The notes: generated by a model not told the origin, from the letters alone. A DNA stretch of 64,000 nucleotides from SKPT01 sp040905445 (GCA_040905445.1 JBBDRN010000027.1:56634-120633); one strand, 5' to 3'. Positions 38,438-50,211 are shown, counted from the stretch's first letter. A program made the numbers and translations.

Positions 38438-39040
38438 ATGAGCTATGTGTTCGGCTATGGATCATTGATGAGCCCGGCGAGCGCGAACGTGACGCTGCAG
38501 CGGCCCGCACCGCCGAGCGACCTCGCGCCCGCGACGCTTGCGGGGTATCACCGCGTCTGGAACGTGCTGACGCGGCGGCGCTTCGTCGGCGACGACGCGG
38601 CGTCGGCGGTCGTGGTGCTCGGCATCGAGCCGGCCCCGGCGGTGCAGATGGTCGGCACACTCCTGGCCCTCAAGGACGACGAGGAGCTCGCCCGGCTCGA
38701 CGAGCGCGAGGCCTGCTACGACCGCATCGACGTGACGCCGTGCGTCCGGCTGGCCGCCGGGGCGACGGTCGCGGGCGGCGTGGTGGGGGGTGTGGCGGGG
38801 GGTGTGGTGGGGCCGGTCTGGACCTACCTGCCCCGGGCCGAGTGCACGGTCATCCCGGACGGCGCGGTCATCGCGCAGGCCTACCTCGACGCCATCGCCG
38901 AGGGCTGCCGCCTGCAGGGCGAGGCGTTCACCCGGCAGTACCACGACACGACTGTGACCCATCGCTGGCGCGTGCGTGACGGACGCACTGAGCGCGTGGG
39001 CGACGCCGACCCCGGGGCGGCCGTGCGCTCGCGATGGTGA
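38438..39040 (+). CDS. Gamma-glutamylcyclotransferase-like protein
   Basis: 200 residues. It starts with YVFGYGSLM, the GGCT substrate loop, and has the catalytic Glu region LDEREACYDRI. A repetitive VAGGVVGGVAGGVVG insert in the middle (38773-38814) comes from a G-rich microsatellite. These enzymes release 5-oxoproline from gamma-glutamyl compounds such as glutathione. It lies between an acid-sugar kinase and a secreted Asp-box protein. Confidence 0.85.
   Translation: MSYVFGYGSLMSPASANVTLQRPAPPSDLAPATLAGYHRVWNVLTRRRFVGDDAASAVVVLGIEPAPAVQMVGTLLALKDDEELARLDEREACYDRIDVTPCVRLAAGATVAGGVVGGVAGGVVGPVWTYLPRAECTVIPDGAVIAQAYLDAIAEGCRLQGEAFTRQYHDTTVTHRWRVRDGRTERVGDADPGAAVRSRW
38773..38814. repeat. G-rich microsatellite inside the cyclotransferase gene
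   Basis: Alternating GGCGTGGTG and GGGGTGTGGCG units encode the Val/Gly/Ala repeat in the middle of the protein and look like a recent insertion. Confidence 0.75.
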
Positions 39041-39099
39041 TCGCGCCAGGTTCTGGCACGCGCTGCACACGGATGGATGCACGACGAAGGGATTGTCTC

Positions 39100-41253
39100 A
39101 TGAAGGTGTTGAAGCTGACCCTGCTCACAATGACGCTGGCCCTTGCGGCCGGCGGGGCGCGGGCGGACGAGCCCGGGCCGTGGCGCGTCATGCCGATCCG
39201 CTCGCATGCGGAGCTCGAGGCCGGGCTGATCGGCGGCGAGGCCGAGCAGCATCCGCAGGGCATCGCCCGCTCCGCCTCTCACCCGGACGTGATCTACCTC
39301 TCGCACGACGTGGGGCTCGTCTGGCGCAGCGACGACAACGGCCGAACGTGGGACCACGTCCTCGGCGAGGGCATGCATGCCCGCATGGGCCAGTCGGTGG
39401 CTGTCGACCCGGTGGACCCGGACGTCGTGCTCGCCGTGATGGACAACGCGTGGGACTACTTCGGCCGCGATCACACGGGGATCTATCGCTCGACGAACGG
39501 CGGGCGCTCCTGGGAGCTGACGCTGAAGACGCAGACGCAACACCAGCGCACGCACCAGGAGAACCTGGCCCACGCGGCCGGCGAGGTCGATGCCGACGGC
39601 GCGCGCCTCTGGTACGCCGCCTTCGCGACCAACGGCCTGTATCGCTCGATCGATGCGGGTCGGGAGTGGCACCGCCGCAGCGAGCTCGATGACCACGAGC
39701 GGGTCTACGGTGTCGCCGTGCATCCAGGCGACGCCGATCGCCTCTGGCTTGCCTCGAGCGAGGGCCTCTTCGCCAGCCGCGACGGTGGCGGGACGCTCGA
39801 GCGCGTCGACGTCTTGCCGGATGGCGGCGTCGGGTCGGTGCGGATCAACCCGGACGACCCGGCACAGCTCGACGTCGCCGTGATCGGCGAGGGGCTTTAC
39901 CGATCCGAGGATGGCGGCGCGAGTTTCGAGCAGGTGCTTGCCTTCGACGCGATGTACGTCTTCGTGCACGCCGACAGGCAGGTGCTCTACCTCGTGGGCC
40001 AGCGCGGCTCGGGGACGCGCGTCAGCCACGACGGTGGCCGGACGTGGCATGAGCCGCGGATGGTGCCGGCCGCGGGGCTGGGACGCGATCGTGGCTCGTG
40101 GAAGTTCGATTTCGACGGCCCGCACTCGGCGGTGCTGCCCGACCCGCGCGACGCCACGAGCGCCGTCGGCTATTCGCGCGCCACGCTCTGGCGCACCGCG
40201 GACGGCGGGCGCACCTTTGAAGACAGCTCCACACTCTGGACCGGCTATGCCTGGGGTTGGTACACGAGCGCCGTCGCGTTCGACGTGGCCGATCCCGACC
40301 GCTTCGCCTTCTTCCTCTACGACGTGGGCATGGTGTTGACGGACAATGGTGGCATGTCGTTTTCCCGCGGCAGCATCCCCTGGGCATGGCGGCGCGACGG
40401 GCTCGTCGACCATTCGGGGATGTACGCCGGCGACATCAGGCCCGAGCCGGGCTCCGACGTCATTCTCGCCGCGGGCGGCATCTACTGGAACAGCCGCCTG
40501 ATGCGCACCGAAGACGGCGGCGGCGAATGGAACCTGCTCAGCGAGCGGGACGATTCCGACCGCTACCTCTACGTCGCCTTCCACCGTGACGAGCTGGACA
40601 TCGTCTACGCCCATCGCGATCGATCCACCGACGGGGGGCGCACGTTCAGCCGCATCGCATCGCTTCAGGCCTACGACGCGTTCATCGTGGGCATGGCGCC
40701 GACGCGCCCTGACACCGTCTACGCGATCGACGGCGACCGGAAGAGCGTGCTGCGCAGCGACGACCGTGGCGAAACGTGGCGCGTTTACGTGGCCGTGGAC
40801 TGGCAGCTCGCGCCGTTCGATCCCAAGCCGACGTTCCTCGTCGACCCGACGAACGAGGACCGCATCTACACCGTCGACCGTCGCGGCGACCTGGCGGTGT
40901 ACGACGGCGAGTCGTGGCGGAGCCTGGATGTGCTCAAGCACGCGGGCACGAGCGGGGGACGCAACTTCATCCGCGCCGTCGCCGTCGACCCGCGCCACCC
41001 GGACGTGATCTATGTCGGGACGCATTCACCCGGTCGGCCGTTCATCTTCCGCTCCACCGACGGCGGCGAGACGTGGCAGGACATCAGCGGCAACCTCGGG
41101 CGGTTGGGTATTGGCGGCCTGGCGGTGCACCCGCTGACCGGCGACGTGTTCGTCGGCGGCATTGCCGGCACGCGCGTGCTCGCCCCGCCCTACGACAGCC
41201 CGCGGTCGATCTACGGCCGGCTGCCCGACGATTGGCGGATGTACGAGTTCTAG
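39100..41253 (+). CDS. Secreted Asp-box (BNR) beta-propeller protein
   Basis: 717 residues from the ATG at 39100. A signal peptide (VLKLTLLTMTLALAAGGARA) precedes about ten Asp-box repeats of the form S-x-D-x-G-x-T-W. Examples are SDDNGRTWD, STNGGRSWE, SEDGGASFE, SHDGGRTWH and STDGGETWQ. This is the sialidase/sortilin-like beta-propeller family, often glycoside hydrolases or binding proteins. I do not see the Arg triad of true sialidases and so do not assign an enzyme. Confidence 0.9.
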   Translation: MKVLKLTLLTMTLALAAGGARADEPGPWRVMPIRSHAELEAGLIGGEAEQHPQGIARSASHPDVIYLSHDVGLVWRSDDNGRTWDHVLGEGMHARMGQSVAVDPVDPDVVLAVMDNAWDYFGRDHTGIYRSTNGGRSWELTLKTQTQHQRTHQENLAHAAGEVDADGARLWYAAFATNGLYRSIDAGREWHRRSELDDHERVYGVAVHPGDADRLWLASSEGLFASRDGGGTLERVDVLPDGGVGSVRINPDDPAQLDVAVIGEGLYRSEDGGASFEQVLAFDAMYVFVHADRQVLYLVGQRGSGTRVSHDGGRTWHEPRMVPAAGLGRDRGSWKFDFDGPHSAVLPDPRDATSAVGYSRATLWRTADGGRTFEDSSTLWTGYAWGWYTSAVAFDVADPDRFAFFLYDVGMVLTDNGGMSFSRGSIPWAWRRDGLVDHSGMYAGDIRPEPGSDVILAAGGIYWNSRLMRTEDGGGEWNLLSERDDSDRYLYVAFHRDELDIVYAHRDRSTDGGRTFSRIASLQAYDAFIVGMAPTRPDTVYAIDGDRKSVLRSDDRGETWRVYVAVDWQLAPFDPKPTFLVDPTNEDRIYTVDRRGDLAVYDGESWRSLDVLKHAGTSGGRNFIRAVAVDPRHPDVIYVGTHSPGRPFIFRSTDGGETWQDISGNLGRLGIGGLAVHPLTGDVFVGGIAGTRVLAPPYDSPRSIYGRLPDDWRMYEF

Positions 41254-41280
41254 GCGGTGTCCGAAAGCGTCGTTCGACGG

Positions 41281-41296
41281 GTGCCACCAGTGGCAC
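41281..41296. repeat. GTGCCAC...GTGGCAC palindrome
   Basis: A perfect 7-bp stem (GTGCCAC-CA-GTGGCAC) followed by TTTTT nearby (41300-41304). It is in the gap after the Asp-box gene and may serve as its terminator. It begins a REP-like cluster. Confidence 0.65.
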
Positions 41297-41352
41297 ACCT
41301 TTTTAGGACGGAGCCTAAAGCGCATGCGGCAGCTTCGTCGCGTCGAGGGTGG

Positions 41353-41464
41353 CACTGACAAGCGGAGTCCGCGGAGCTTGTCCGTGCGAACGACGTCAAA
41401 CACTGACAAGGCCGAAGACGGCCTTGTCAGTGGCACCCGCCACCCGCCACCCGCCACCCGCCAC
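41353..41464. repeat. REP-like cluster, copy A, with a CACCCGC tandem repeat
   Basis: Two palindromes with CACTGACAAG arms lie head to tail at 41353-41386 and 41401-41432. The second is a perfect 14-bp stem with an AAGA loop. A CACCCGC tandem array follows (about 41434-41464). An almost identical pair lies at 57379-57456. Confidence 0.85.
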
Positions 41465-41490
41465 AAATCAACGAGACGCTCCGTCGCGCT

Positions 41491-41925
41491 TCACTGCAAC
41501 AGTTCCAGCCGTTTGCTCGCCTCGCGCTTGCCGAGGCTGCGCACCTGGCCCCACGCGGCGAGCTGCTGCTGCCGCGGGCTCGTCTTGCCGTTCTCCCAGT
41601 TGTAGATCGTCAGGCCCGAGACGCCCACGAGTTTGCCGTAGTCCTGCTGCGACAGGCCGAGCTTGCTGCGATGAGAGCGAAGCCATTTCGGTGAGAACCG
41701 CACGCGATCCGCGCTGTCCGCCGCGGGCGGCTGCGCGACGCGCTTCTGCTCCTGCTGGCGGAGGAATGCGAGGTCGCGCGTCAGTTGGGCGACCTGGCGC
41801 TTGAGGCTCGCAATATCGCGGCGATAACGCGCCGAATCGTCGCGCAGCTTTTTGGTCTCGGTGCGTATTTCCGACCTTGCGAGGCGTCGGATTTCCTGCT
41901 TCAACGTTTGGGCGAGATCGGCCAT
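41491..41925 (-). CDS. Coiled-coil helix-turn-helix regulator
   Basis: 144 residues. Residues 1-60 form a charged coiled coil (LKQEIRRLARSEIRTETKKL). The C-terminal half is a Cro/XRE-type HTH (KLGLSQQDYGKLVGVSGLTI, then YNWENGK). It probably dimerises through the coiled coil. It is divergent from the TAXI gene and may regulate it, but that is inferred from position. Confidence 0.88.
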   Translation of the reverse strand: MADLAQTLKQEIRRLARSEIRTETKKLRDDSARYRRDIASLKRQVAQLTRDLAFLRQQEQKRVAQPPAADSADRVRFSPKWLRSHRSKLGLSQQDYGKLVGVSGLTIYNWENGKTSPRQQQLAAWGQVRSLGKREASKRLELLQ

Positions 41926-42066
41926 GGGCGATGTCCTTGCAAAAGGGGATCGGCGTAACCGGCATTATAAGCCCTCTGCCGCACGCCTGCCCCCGACACG
42001 GCCCGTGGCGGCGGCAGTATACTAGCGAGCCGCCGGGCTGCGCATTCATCACGAGGCAGTCGAACC

Positions 42067-43209
42067 ATGCATGATTCAGCCACCAGCGCGCGATCGCGAT
42101 GCAATTCTCGGACTGCGGGACGCGGCATTCCGCCCATCATGATCGGCGCCTTCGTGATCGCGGCGCTCGCCGTCGCGTGGGCGCTGCTGCAACTCATTGG
42201 CGGTGGTGTGGGAACGAACCGCGGTGACGAGCCGCGTGTGACCACGCTGCAATGGGCGACTTCGGCCGTCGGCTCGGGCGGGCACCGCGCCAAGGTCGCG
42301 CTGATGACCGTCCTCAACCGCCAGATGGACGACTACCACATCGACGTCATGCCCACGCCCGGCGCCGTCGCGACGATCCGCGGCTACGCGAGCGGCGAGT
42401 TTGACGGCTACTACGGCGCGGACATTGCCTTTCACGAGTTCGCGCGCAATGCCGGGCGGTTCCGGGGCGTTCGCGACCGCGCCGAGCGAGAGCCGGTGCA
42501 GTCGTTCTGGGCTTACACGATGGAGGTGGGCCTCGCCGTGCGCAGCGCCGATCGCGAGGCATACGACGGGTGGCGCGATCTCGACGGCCGCCCCGTCTTC
42601 ACCGGGCCCGCGCCGTGGGACGTGCGCGCCCACCTCGAGCGCGCGCTCGAGGTGCTTGGCGTCGAGCACCGCTACCGCGAGCTCGACACCGGCCTCGCGG
42701 GCAGCGCGCTGGCGGGCGGCAGCATCGACGCGTTCATCGCCTACACCGTCGCCGAGGCGTCCGTCGCCCCGTGGGTGGCCGAGGCGCAGCTCGCGAGCGA
42801 CATCGCGATTCTCAATCCCAGCGATGAGGAGGCCGCCGCCCTCGCCGCCGCGGGGCTCGAGGTCGTGCGCGTCGATGCGGATGTCTTCCGCGGCGACGTG
42901 GGCGTCGACGAGGTGCATCTCGTGCCGTTCTTCTACGGCTTTCATCTTGGGCTGGAAGTGCCGGCCGACGACGTCTACCGCATGCTGACGATCATCGAGC
43001 GCCACGCCGCCGACCTCGCCGCCGCCGACCCCGCGTTCGCGCAGATCGCTCGCGACATGCCCGGGATGCAGCGCCGCGGCGTGGCGGCGTCGGTCGAGAG
43101 CGTGCGCGTCCACCCCGGTCTGGCACGCTACATGCGCGAGCGCGACGTCTGGGACCCGGCGTGGGACGGCCGCATCGCCTCAGCCCCGCAGGCAGATCAA
43201 CCCGATTGA
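42067..43209 (+). CDS. TAXI-type TRAP solute-binding protein
   Basis: 380 residues with one N-terminal helix (about 24-44) that works as a signal anchor. The body follows the TAXI family plan (WATSAVGSGGHRAKVALM, GYASGEFDGYYGADIAF, YTVAEASVAPWV). The stop overlaps a TTG that starts the transporter gene. It captures a solute outside the membrane and delivers it to the fused permease downstream. Confidence 0.9.
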   Translation: MHDSATSARSRCNSRTAGRGIPPIMIGAFVIAALAVAWALLQLIGGGVGTNRGDEPRVTTLQWATSAVGSGGHRAKVALMTVLNRQMDDYHIDVMPTPGAVATIRGYASGEFDGYYGADIAFHEFARNAGRFRGVRDRAEREPVQSFWAYTMEVGLAVRSADREAYDGWRDLDGRPVFTGPAPWDVRAHLERALEVLGVEHRYRELDTGLAGSALAGGSIDAFIAYTVAEASVAPWVAEAQLASDIAILNPSDEEAAALAAAGLEVVRVDADVFRGDVGVDEVHLVPFFYGFHLGLEVPADDVYRMLTIIERHAADLAAADPAFAQIARDMPGMQRRGVAASVESVRVHPGLARYMRERDVWDPAWDGRIASAPQADQPD

Positions 43210-45191
43210 CCGAGCCACACGACGACGACCAAGCGGCTGATGCAGCCGACGGATCGAGCGCCGCGCCGCCCTGGTCGCGGCGGATCGCCACGTGGCTGTG
43301 CCACCTCGTCGCGGGCGTGTTCTTCGTCTACCTGTCGCACTACTACATGACCGGCGGCGCGGGCCCGACGGTGCTCGCCGTGTCGATGGTGCCGACGGCG
43401 ATCGCCCTCGCGTTTCTCAACGACGCGCGCCGGGGCGAGCTCTACCCCGCACTCGGCGGCTGGGCGTCACTCGCTTTCGCGGGCGTGTATCTCGGCATCT
43501 GCATCGCGGCGGCGGTCTACCTGGTCGTCGAGCTCGACGAGGTGCGCATCTATCGCATGGGTCTCTGGAACACGTGGGACCTGCTCGCCGGCGGCGCGGT
43601 CGCCGTGCTCGTGCTGGAGTACACGCGGCGCAAGTATCTGACGCTGTTCTTTGTCAACGCGGCGCTGATCGTCTACGCGGTCTATGGCCAGCTCGTTCCG
43701 GGCATGTTCCAGCACCCGGGCATCTCGTGGCGACGCGTCGTCAGCGCCGTGAGCCTCGAGATGAGCACCGGCGTCTTCGAGCGCCTCGCACAGCTCGGGC
43801 TGACGTTGATCGGCTCGTTCATCCTCGTGCTCAGCGTGCTGCGCGCCTTTGACGTGATCGAGGCGATTCTCAAGGCCAGCGCCCGCCTCACCGCCCGCTC
43901 ACCGCGTTTGCTCCCGCAGGCCGCGGTCATCGGCTCCCTCGGCGTCGCGGCGGTCAGCGGCAGCGGCGCCGCCAACGCCGCGACCACCGGCAGCGCGACG
44001 ATTCCGGCGCTCATCCGCGCCGGCTTCCCGCGCGTCCGCGCCGCCGCCATCGAGACCGCGGCGTCCATCGGCGGCCAGCTCATGCCCCCGCTCATGGGCA
44101 TCGCCGCCTTCATGATGGCCGACTTCATGGGCGTCAGCTACTTCGACGTCGTCGCCCGCGGCTTCGGGCCCGCGATCATCTACTTCGTCGGCGTCGGGCT
44201 CGCCGTGCACCTGCTGGCCGGGCGCTACCAGCGGCGAGCCGTCGTCCCGGCGGTCGAGCCCATGCACGCCATCGACTGGCTCAACATCGCCGCCTACGTC
44301 ATCGGCCTCGCCGTGCTGATCTACCTTATGGGCCCGCTGCGCCGCCCGCCCATGAACGCCGCCCATGCCGTGTTCCTGGGCCTCGTGCTCGGCCTCGGCG
44401 CGCTGCACCTGCTGCGCGGGCTGCGGCAGGGACGCTGGAGCCCCCGCGAGCTCGCGCGCCCGTTCGCGCGCACCGTCCATATCTTCGCCATCACCACCGC
44501 CGAGCTCACCGTCCTGCTCGCCACGCTCGGCATTCTCACCGCCACCTTCACCGTCACCGGCGTGCCGACCAAGGTCGGCGTGCTCGTCATGGAGCTCGCC
44601 GAGGTCCACGTCGTGCTCATGGTCCTCGTCGCGTTCGCCTTCGGCTACCTTGTGGGCATGGGCCTGCCCGTCGCCCCCACGTACGTCGTGGTCGCGGTGG
44701 TCGTCGGGCCGTTCATGATCCGCGCCGGCATCGATCCGTGGGTCGTCCACTTTTTCGCGTTCTTCGTCGCGGTCTTCGGTGAGCTGTCGCCGCCCACGTC
44801 CGTCACCGCGGCGGTCACCTCGCGCATCGCCGAGGCATCGTTCCTGCGCACCATGTTTGCGGCGCTGAGCCTCTGCATTCCGCTGATGCTCATGATCGCC
44901 GGCGTGTTCACTCGCCCCGAGCTGGTCGTTCACGTCGGCTGGCAGCAGCTCGCGGGCGTGACGCTCGTCATGGTCGCGACGCTGGGGACGATCGTCGCCA
45001 TGCAGGGGAGGCTTCACGCCCACCGAGGCGTTGACCGCACGCTCCGCGCGCTGCTCGCCGCGCTCGCCCTCGGCACGCTGCTGCATCCGGACAACCGCGT
45101 GGCCGCCACGCTCGCGGCGTGCGTCGTCGTCGGCCTCGTTGCCGGCAGCATCCGCGCCTGGCGGACGCGCGCACCCGCCCAGCCCGCATAA
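43206..45191 (+). CDS. Fused TRAP transporter permease (4TM+12TM)
   Basis: 661 residues if started at the TTG at 43206, which overlaps the previous stop by 4 nt. It has about sixteen helices: a small-subunit-like block followed by the large DctM block with GSGAANAATTGSATIPALI and YLVGMGLPVAPTYVVVAVVV. The fusion is the usual form that pairs with TAXI proteins. It is a secondary, ion-driven importer of an organic acid; the substrate is unknown. Confidence 0.92.
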   Translation: MTEPHDDDQAADAADGSSAAPPWSRRIATWLCHLVAGVFFVYLSHYYMTGGAGPTVLAVSMVPTAIALAFLNDARRGELYPALGGWASLAFAGVYLGICIAAAVYLVVELDEVRIYRMGLWNTWDLLAGGAVAVLVLEYTRRKYLTLFFVNAALIVYAVYGQLVPGMFQHPGISWRRVVSAVSLEMSTGVFERLAQLGLTLIGSFILVLSVLRAFDVIEAILKASARLTARSPRLLPQAAVIGSLGVAAVSGSGAANAATTGSATIPALIRAGFPRVRAAAIETAASIGGQLMPPLMGIAAFMMADFMGVSYFDVVARGFGPAIIYFVGVGLAVHLLAGRYQRRAVVPAVEPMHAIDWLNIAAYVIGLAVLIYLMGPLRRPPMNAAHAVFLGLVLGLGALHLLRGLRQGRWSPRELARPFARTVHIFAITTAELTVLLATLGILTATFTVTGVPTKVGVLVMELAEVHVVLMVLVAFAFGYLVGMGLPVAPTYVVVAVVVGPFMIRAGIDPWVVHFFAFFVAVFGELSPPTSVTAAVTSRIAEASFLRTMFAALSLCIPLMLMIAGVFTRPELVVHVGWQQLAGVTLVMVATLGTIVAMQGRLHAHRGVDRTLRALLAALALGTLLHPDNRVAATLAACVVVGLVAGSIRAWRTRAPAQPA

Positions 45192-45270
45192 GCTTCGCCA
45201 CGCCCGGCGGGCGCCGGTTTCCGCGGGAGCCTCGCCGCGGTACCCTGTTTCTGCTTCAGGAGATCATCCT

Positions 45271-47121
45271 TTGTATCCACGTTCATGGTTTGAGCAGAAG
45301 TTGAGCACGCTCGTCACCGGCTGGTACGACGTGCTGTTGGCCACTTCCCCGAGCGGCGCGGTGTGGGAGCCCGCGGGCGGCATCACCATGCCCAACTTCG
45401 TCTCGCGCAGCGGCCGGCAGTGCGACGGCGTGACGCGCATGCTGCCCGCGCTGGCGGCTTGGACCGCCCAGCCCGGGCCCGCGCGGCCGCTGCCCCTGAC
45501 CGACGGCCGGGAGATCGACGCCCGCGAGCTCGTCTTCAACGCCTTCGTCCACGCCACCGACCCGGACCATGCCGACTACTGGGACTTTCAGCCGCGCGGC
45601 GGACGCAACCAGCGCCAGGTCGAGTCCTCCATCGTCGCCTGGTCGCTCTGGCTCAGCCGCGGCTGGCTCATGCAGCGCCTCAGCGCCGTTCAGGTTCGCC
45701 ACATCCAGCAGTGGCTGGCGCTGTGCACCGAAAACACGCAGCACTGGAACAACTGGTCGCTGTTCACGGCCGTCAACCACGGCGCCCGCGTCGCCCTGGC
45801 GGAGCACGGCTTCGAGGGCGACCTCGACGCCATCCGCCGCGACCTGCTCATCGGCGACGAGCTCTACCTCCGCGACGGGTGGATGTGGGACGCGCGCAGC
45901 ACCGGACTCGACTACTACAACTTCTGGGTCAACGGCTCGCACCACGCCTACCTGCGGGCCATGCTCCCCGACTGGGAAAACGCCACGCTCGACCGCGCCC
46001 TGCGCAAGCTCGAGACGCGCTGCGCCGACCTGCCTTTTTTCATCGACGCGGGCGGGCGCAACATCCTCTTCGGCCGATCGCTGCCCTACCGCTGGGGCTG
46101 GCTGAGCGGGCTCATGGCGTCCTACTACATCGGCCTCGAACCTGTCGACGCCGGGCTCGGTCGCGCGATGTTCGCCCGCAACATCGACGCCTGGCTGGCG
46201 ATGGGCTCGCTCAACGAGCAGGGCGTCCTCCGCGAGCGCCTCACGCCCGAGGGCGGCGACGGCGGCCGCGACGGGTACATCAACTGCGGCCACCCGTACT
46301 GGGGCATGAAGGCATGGCTCTGCCTCGCCCTGCCGGACGCGCACCCCTTCTGGAGCAAGCCCGCCGCCGAGTTGCCGGTTGAGCAGGGCGACTTCGTCCG
46401 CCCCCGCCAGGGCCCCGGCTTCGTCATGCGCGGCCTCAAGCGGACCGGCGAGGTGCGCCTCTTCAACCTGCGCAACCAGGAAAACGCCAGCGCCCTCTAC
46501 CAGAAGCTCGCCTATGCCACCCACTTTCCCTGCAACGCCGACACCTCGCGCCACCGCACCGTCTGGGACAGCCAGTTCGGCGTGCGCCTCGCCGACGGCA
46601 CGGCCGTGCGCCCGCGCGTCCGCGAGGTCGACGTCAACGATGGCCGCGTCATGCACCTCGTCTGGGAGTTCGAGCTTGGTCCCGACAGCCTCGCCACCGT
46701 CGAGACGACGCTCACCGTCGATGGCGAGCGCTACCGCACCGAGCACGCGATCGACGTGGCTGGCGAGCCGGCCGCGGGGGCGCGCTGGGTCGAGGGCAGC
46801 TTCGCGCTCGGCCTCGCCGAGGATGAGCCCGTCGAGCTCGGCGGCGACGGCGACATGCGATGGGCCCTTGCCGGCGAGCGCGGCGCGGCCGTCGTCACGC
46901 GCCGGGGCGCGGGCTGGGAAGCCATGGCCCTGTGGCCGGACGAAGCGACCTGGCTGACGCCCGAGGAGGCGCGCTCCAACATCGTCCACGGCCGGGCGCT
47001 GCACTTTCTGCTCACCGCGCCGGTGCAGCCCGGGCGCGTGCGCCTCGTCGCCGAGCAGGGCGCCAGCGTCGAGGGCGCAGCCATCGTCGACGCGATGCGC
47101 GGCAGCGAGGTCACGGTGTGA
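45271..47121 (+). CDS. DUF2264 family protein
   Basis: 616 residues from a TTG at 45271 with TCAGGAGA upstream. There is no signal peptide, so it is probably cytoplasmic. Aromatic and acidic motifs such as HWNNWSLFTAVNHGA, GWMWDARSTGLDYYNF and RWGWLSGLMASYY are typical of DUF2264, an (alpha/alpha) toroid-like family. Many members occur in polysaccharide-degradation loci. It probably acts on a sugar imported by the TRAP system, but the reaction is unknown. Confidence 0.88.
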   Translation: MYPRSWFEQKLSTLVTGWYDVLLATSPSGAVWEPAGGITMPNFVSRSGRQCDGVTRMLPALAAWTAQPGPARPLPLTDGREIDARELVFNAFVHATDPDHADYWDFQPRGGRNQRQVESSIVAWSLWLSRGWLMQRLSAVQVRHIQQWLALCTENTQHWNNWSLFTAVNHGARVALAEHGFEGDLDAIRRDLLIGDELYLRDGWMWDARSTGLDYYNFWVNGSHHAYLRAMLPDWENATLDRALRKLETRCADLPFFIDAGGRNILFGRSLPYRWGWLSGLMASYYIGLEPVDAGLGRAMFARNIDAWLAMGSLNEQGVLRERLTPEGGDGGRDGYINCGHPYWGMKAWLCLALPDAHPFWSKPAAELPVEQGDFVRPRQGPGFVMRGLKRTGEVRLFNLRNQENASALYQKLAYATHFPCNADTSRHRTVWDSQFGVRLADGTAVRPRVREVDVNDGRVMHLVWEFELGPDSLATVETTLTVDGERYRTEHAIDVAGEPAAGARWVEGSFALGLAEDEPVELGGDGDMRWALAGERGAAVVTRRGAGWEAMALWPDEATWLTPEEARSNIVHGRALHFLLTAPVQPGRVRLVAEQGASVEGAAIVDAMRGSEVTV

Positions 47122-47145
47122 TGATCCCCTGGTAGATGAGCCCGC

Positions 47146-48684
<1,539 letters not shown>

Positions 48685-48733
48685 GGTCCGGGGTGCGGAC
48701 CTGCGTGCGTCGCGCCTCCCCCGCCTTGCCCGA

Positions 48734-50086
48734 TCACGCCTCGGCGCCGACATCGATCGGCGGCAGCAGGCCCGCGAGCTGCTCGATCGTCCCCGCGTGC
48801 GCCGGGTCGCCCGCGAGGTTGACCGTCTCGCCCGGGTCCTTGTCATGGTCGTAGAGCATGCGGCCGACCACTTCGCCCTCCTCGCGAAACTCGCTGTAGC
48901 GGTAGCGGTCCGTGCGGACGGACTCGCCATGCGCCCACCGGCTCAGGGCGTGTCCACCTGGCGCGGCCGGGTCTTCGAGCAGCGGCCGTAGGCTCGTCCC
49001 TGCCACGTGCTCCGGCGTCGGCAGGCCGAGCAGTTCGCAGACCGTGGGGTAGATGCCGAGGTTCTCGACGACGCCGCGCGCCCGCCCCGCGCCGATGCCC
49101 GGGCCGGAGATCAGCAGCGGGACGCGCAGCGATGTTTCAAAGAGCGAGTGCTTGCACCACAGCCCATGCTCGCCGAGGTTCCAGCCGTGGTCGACCCAGA
49201 AGACGATGATGGTGTTGTCGGCCGCACCGCTCGCCTCCACCGCGTCGACCAGCCGCCCGATGAGCGTGTCGAGGTAGCTGACCGACGCGCGATACCCCTG
49301 GATCAACGTGCGGATCATCGCCTCGTCAAAGGGGCCGTCGTCTGGAATGTTGCGGTAGTTGCGAAGCTCGCCCGAGTTGTGCAGCGCCTGTGGCGGGCAG
49401 TCGCTGGGCGGGGACATGTCCGGCAGCTCGATGCTCGCCGGGTCGTACATCTCCCAGTAGCGCTTCGGCGCGAGGAACGGCAGGTGCGGCCGCGTGAAGC
49501 CCGCGGCAAGGAAGAACGGCTGATCACCACCCGCCAGCCGATCCAGATCCGCGGCCGTGCGCCGGACGACCTCGGCATCAGGGTAGGCGTCGTCATCGAC
49601 GTCGCCGACCTCCCACGCCGGCCCGCGCGTCCGCGGCGCGACGCCCGCCGGCGTGCTGGCGCGCTGCTTGCGCCAGAAGGCGACGTTGTCGGCGTTGCGA
49701 TAGCCGGGGAAGGCGTCCTCGAATGGGCGCGATGGCTGGGTCCAGCCGCCGACGCGGTCGTTGACGTGGTGCAGCACCTTGCCGTGCGTCACCGTCGTGT
49801 AGCCCTGCTGCTGGAGGTGTTCATGGAGGGCCAGCGCGTCGGGCGCGTCCTCCTCGATGCGCGTGAAGTGGGTGCGGAACCGCTGCGGCGTTGGGCGCAG
49901 GCCGGTGAACAGGCTCGCCCGCGACGCGCCGCACACCGGCACGGGGCAGTAGGCCCGGTCGAATTGCACGCCGCGCGCCGCCAGCCGGTCGATCGCCGGC
50001 GTGTGCATGTGGGCCTGGTCGTAGCAGTGCAGTTCGGGCCGCAGGTCGTCGATGGCGATGAACAGGAGATTCGGCGCGGTCGGCAT
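48734..50086 (-). CDS. Sulfatase (iduronate-2-sulfatase-like)
   Basis: 450 residues from the ATG at 50086, with AGGGAG upstream. Metal-site Asp pair in LFIAIDDLRPELHCY; formylglycine Cys52 in VCGASRASLFTG, a C-x-A-x-R form; metal and substrate residues in WVDHGWNLGEHGLWCKHS. It removes sulfate from sulfated polysaccharides. No N-terminal signal peptide is obvious, so it may act inside the cell. A maturase is not seen nearby. Confidence 0.94.
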   Translation of the reverse strand: MPTAPNLLFIAIDDLRPELHCYDQAHMHTPAIDRLAARGVQFDRAYCPVPVCGASRASLFTGLRPTPQRFRTHFTRIEEDAPDALALHEHLQQQGYTTVTHGKVLHHVNDRVGGWTQPSRPFEDAFPGYRNADNVAFWRKQRASTPAGVAPRTRGPAWEVGDVDDDAYPDAEVVRRTAADLDRLAGGDQPFFLAAGFTRPHLPFLAPKRYWEMYDPASIELPDMSPPSDCPPQALHNSGELRNYRNIPDDGPFDEAMIRTLIQGYRASVSYLDTLIGRLVDAVEASGAADNTIIVFWVDHGWNLGEHGLWCKHSLFETSLRVPLLISGPGIGAGRARGVVENLGIYPTVCELLGLPTPEHVAGTSLRPLLEDPAAPGGHALSRWAHGESVRTDRYRYSEFREEGEVVGRMLYDHDKDPGETVNLAGDPAHAGTIEQLAGLLPPIDVGAEA

Positions 50087-50211
50087 GTTCGGCTCCCTGG
50101 ACGAGAAGGTCCGCATCACGAGCCGGCCATGATATCGCACGCCCGGAAACCGCGCCGGGCGGCCTCCACGCTTTCCGTGGGCTTCGTGCCATGCCTCGCT
50201 GTCGTCGATGC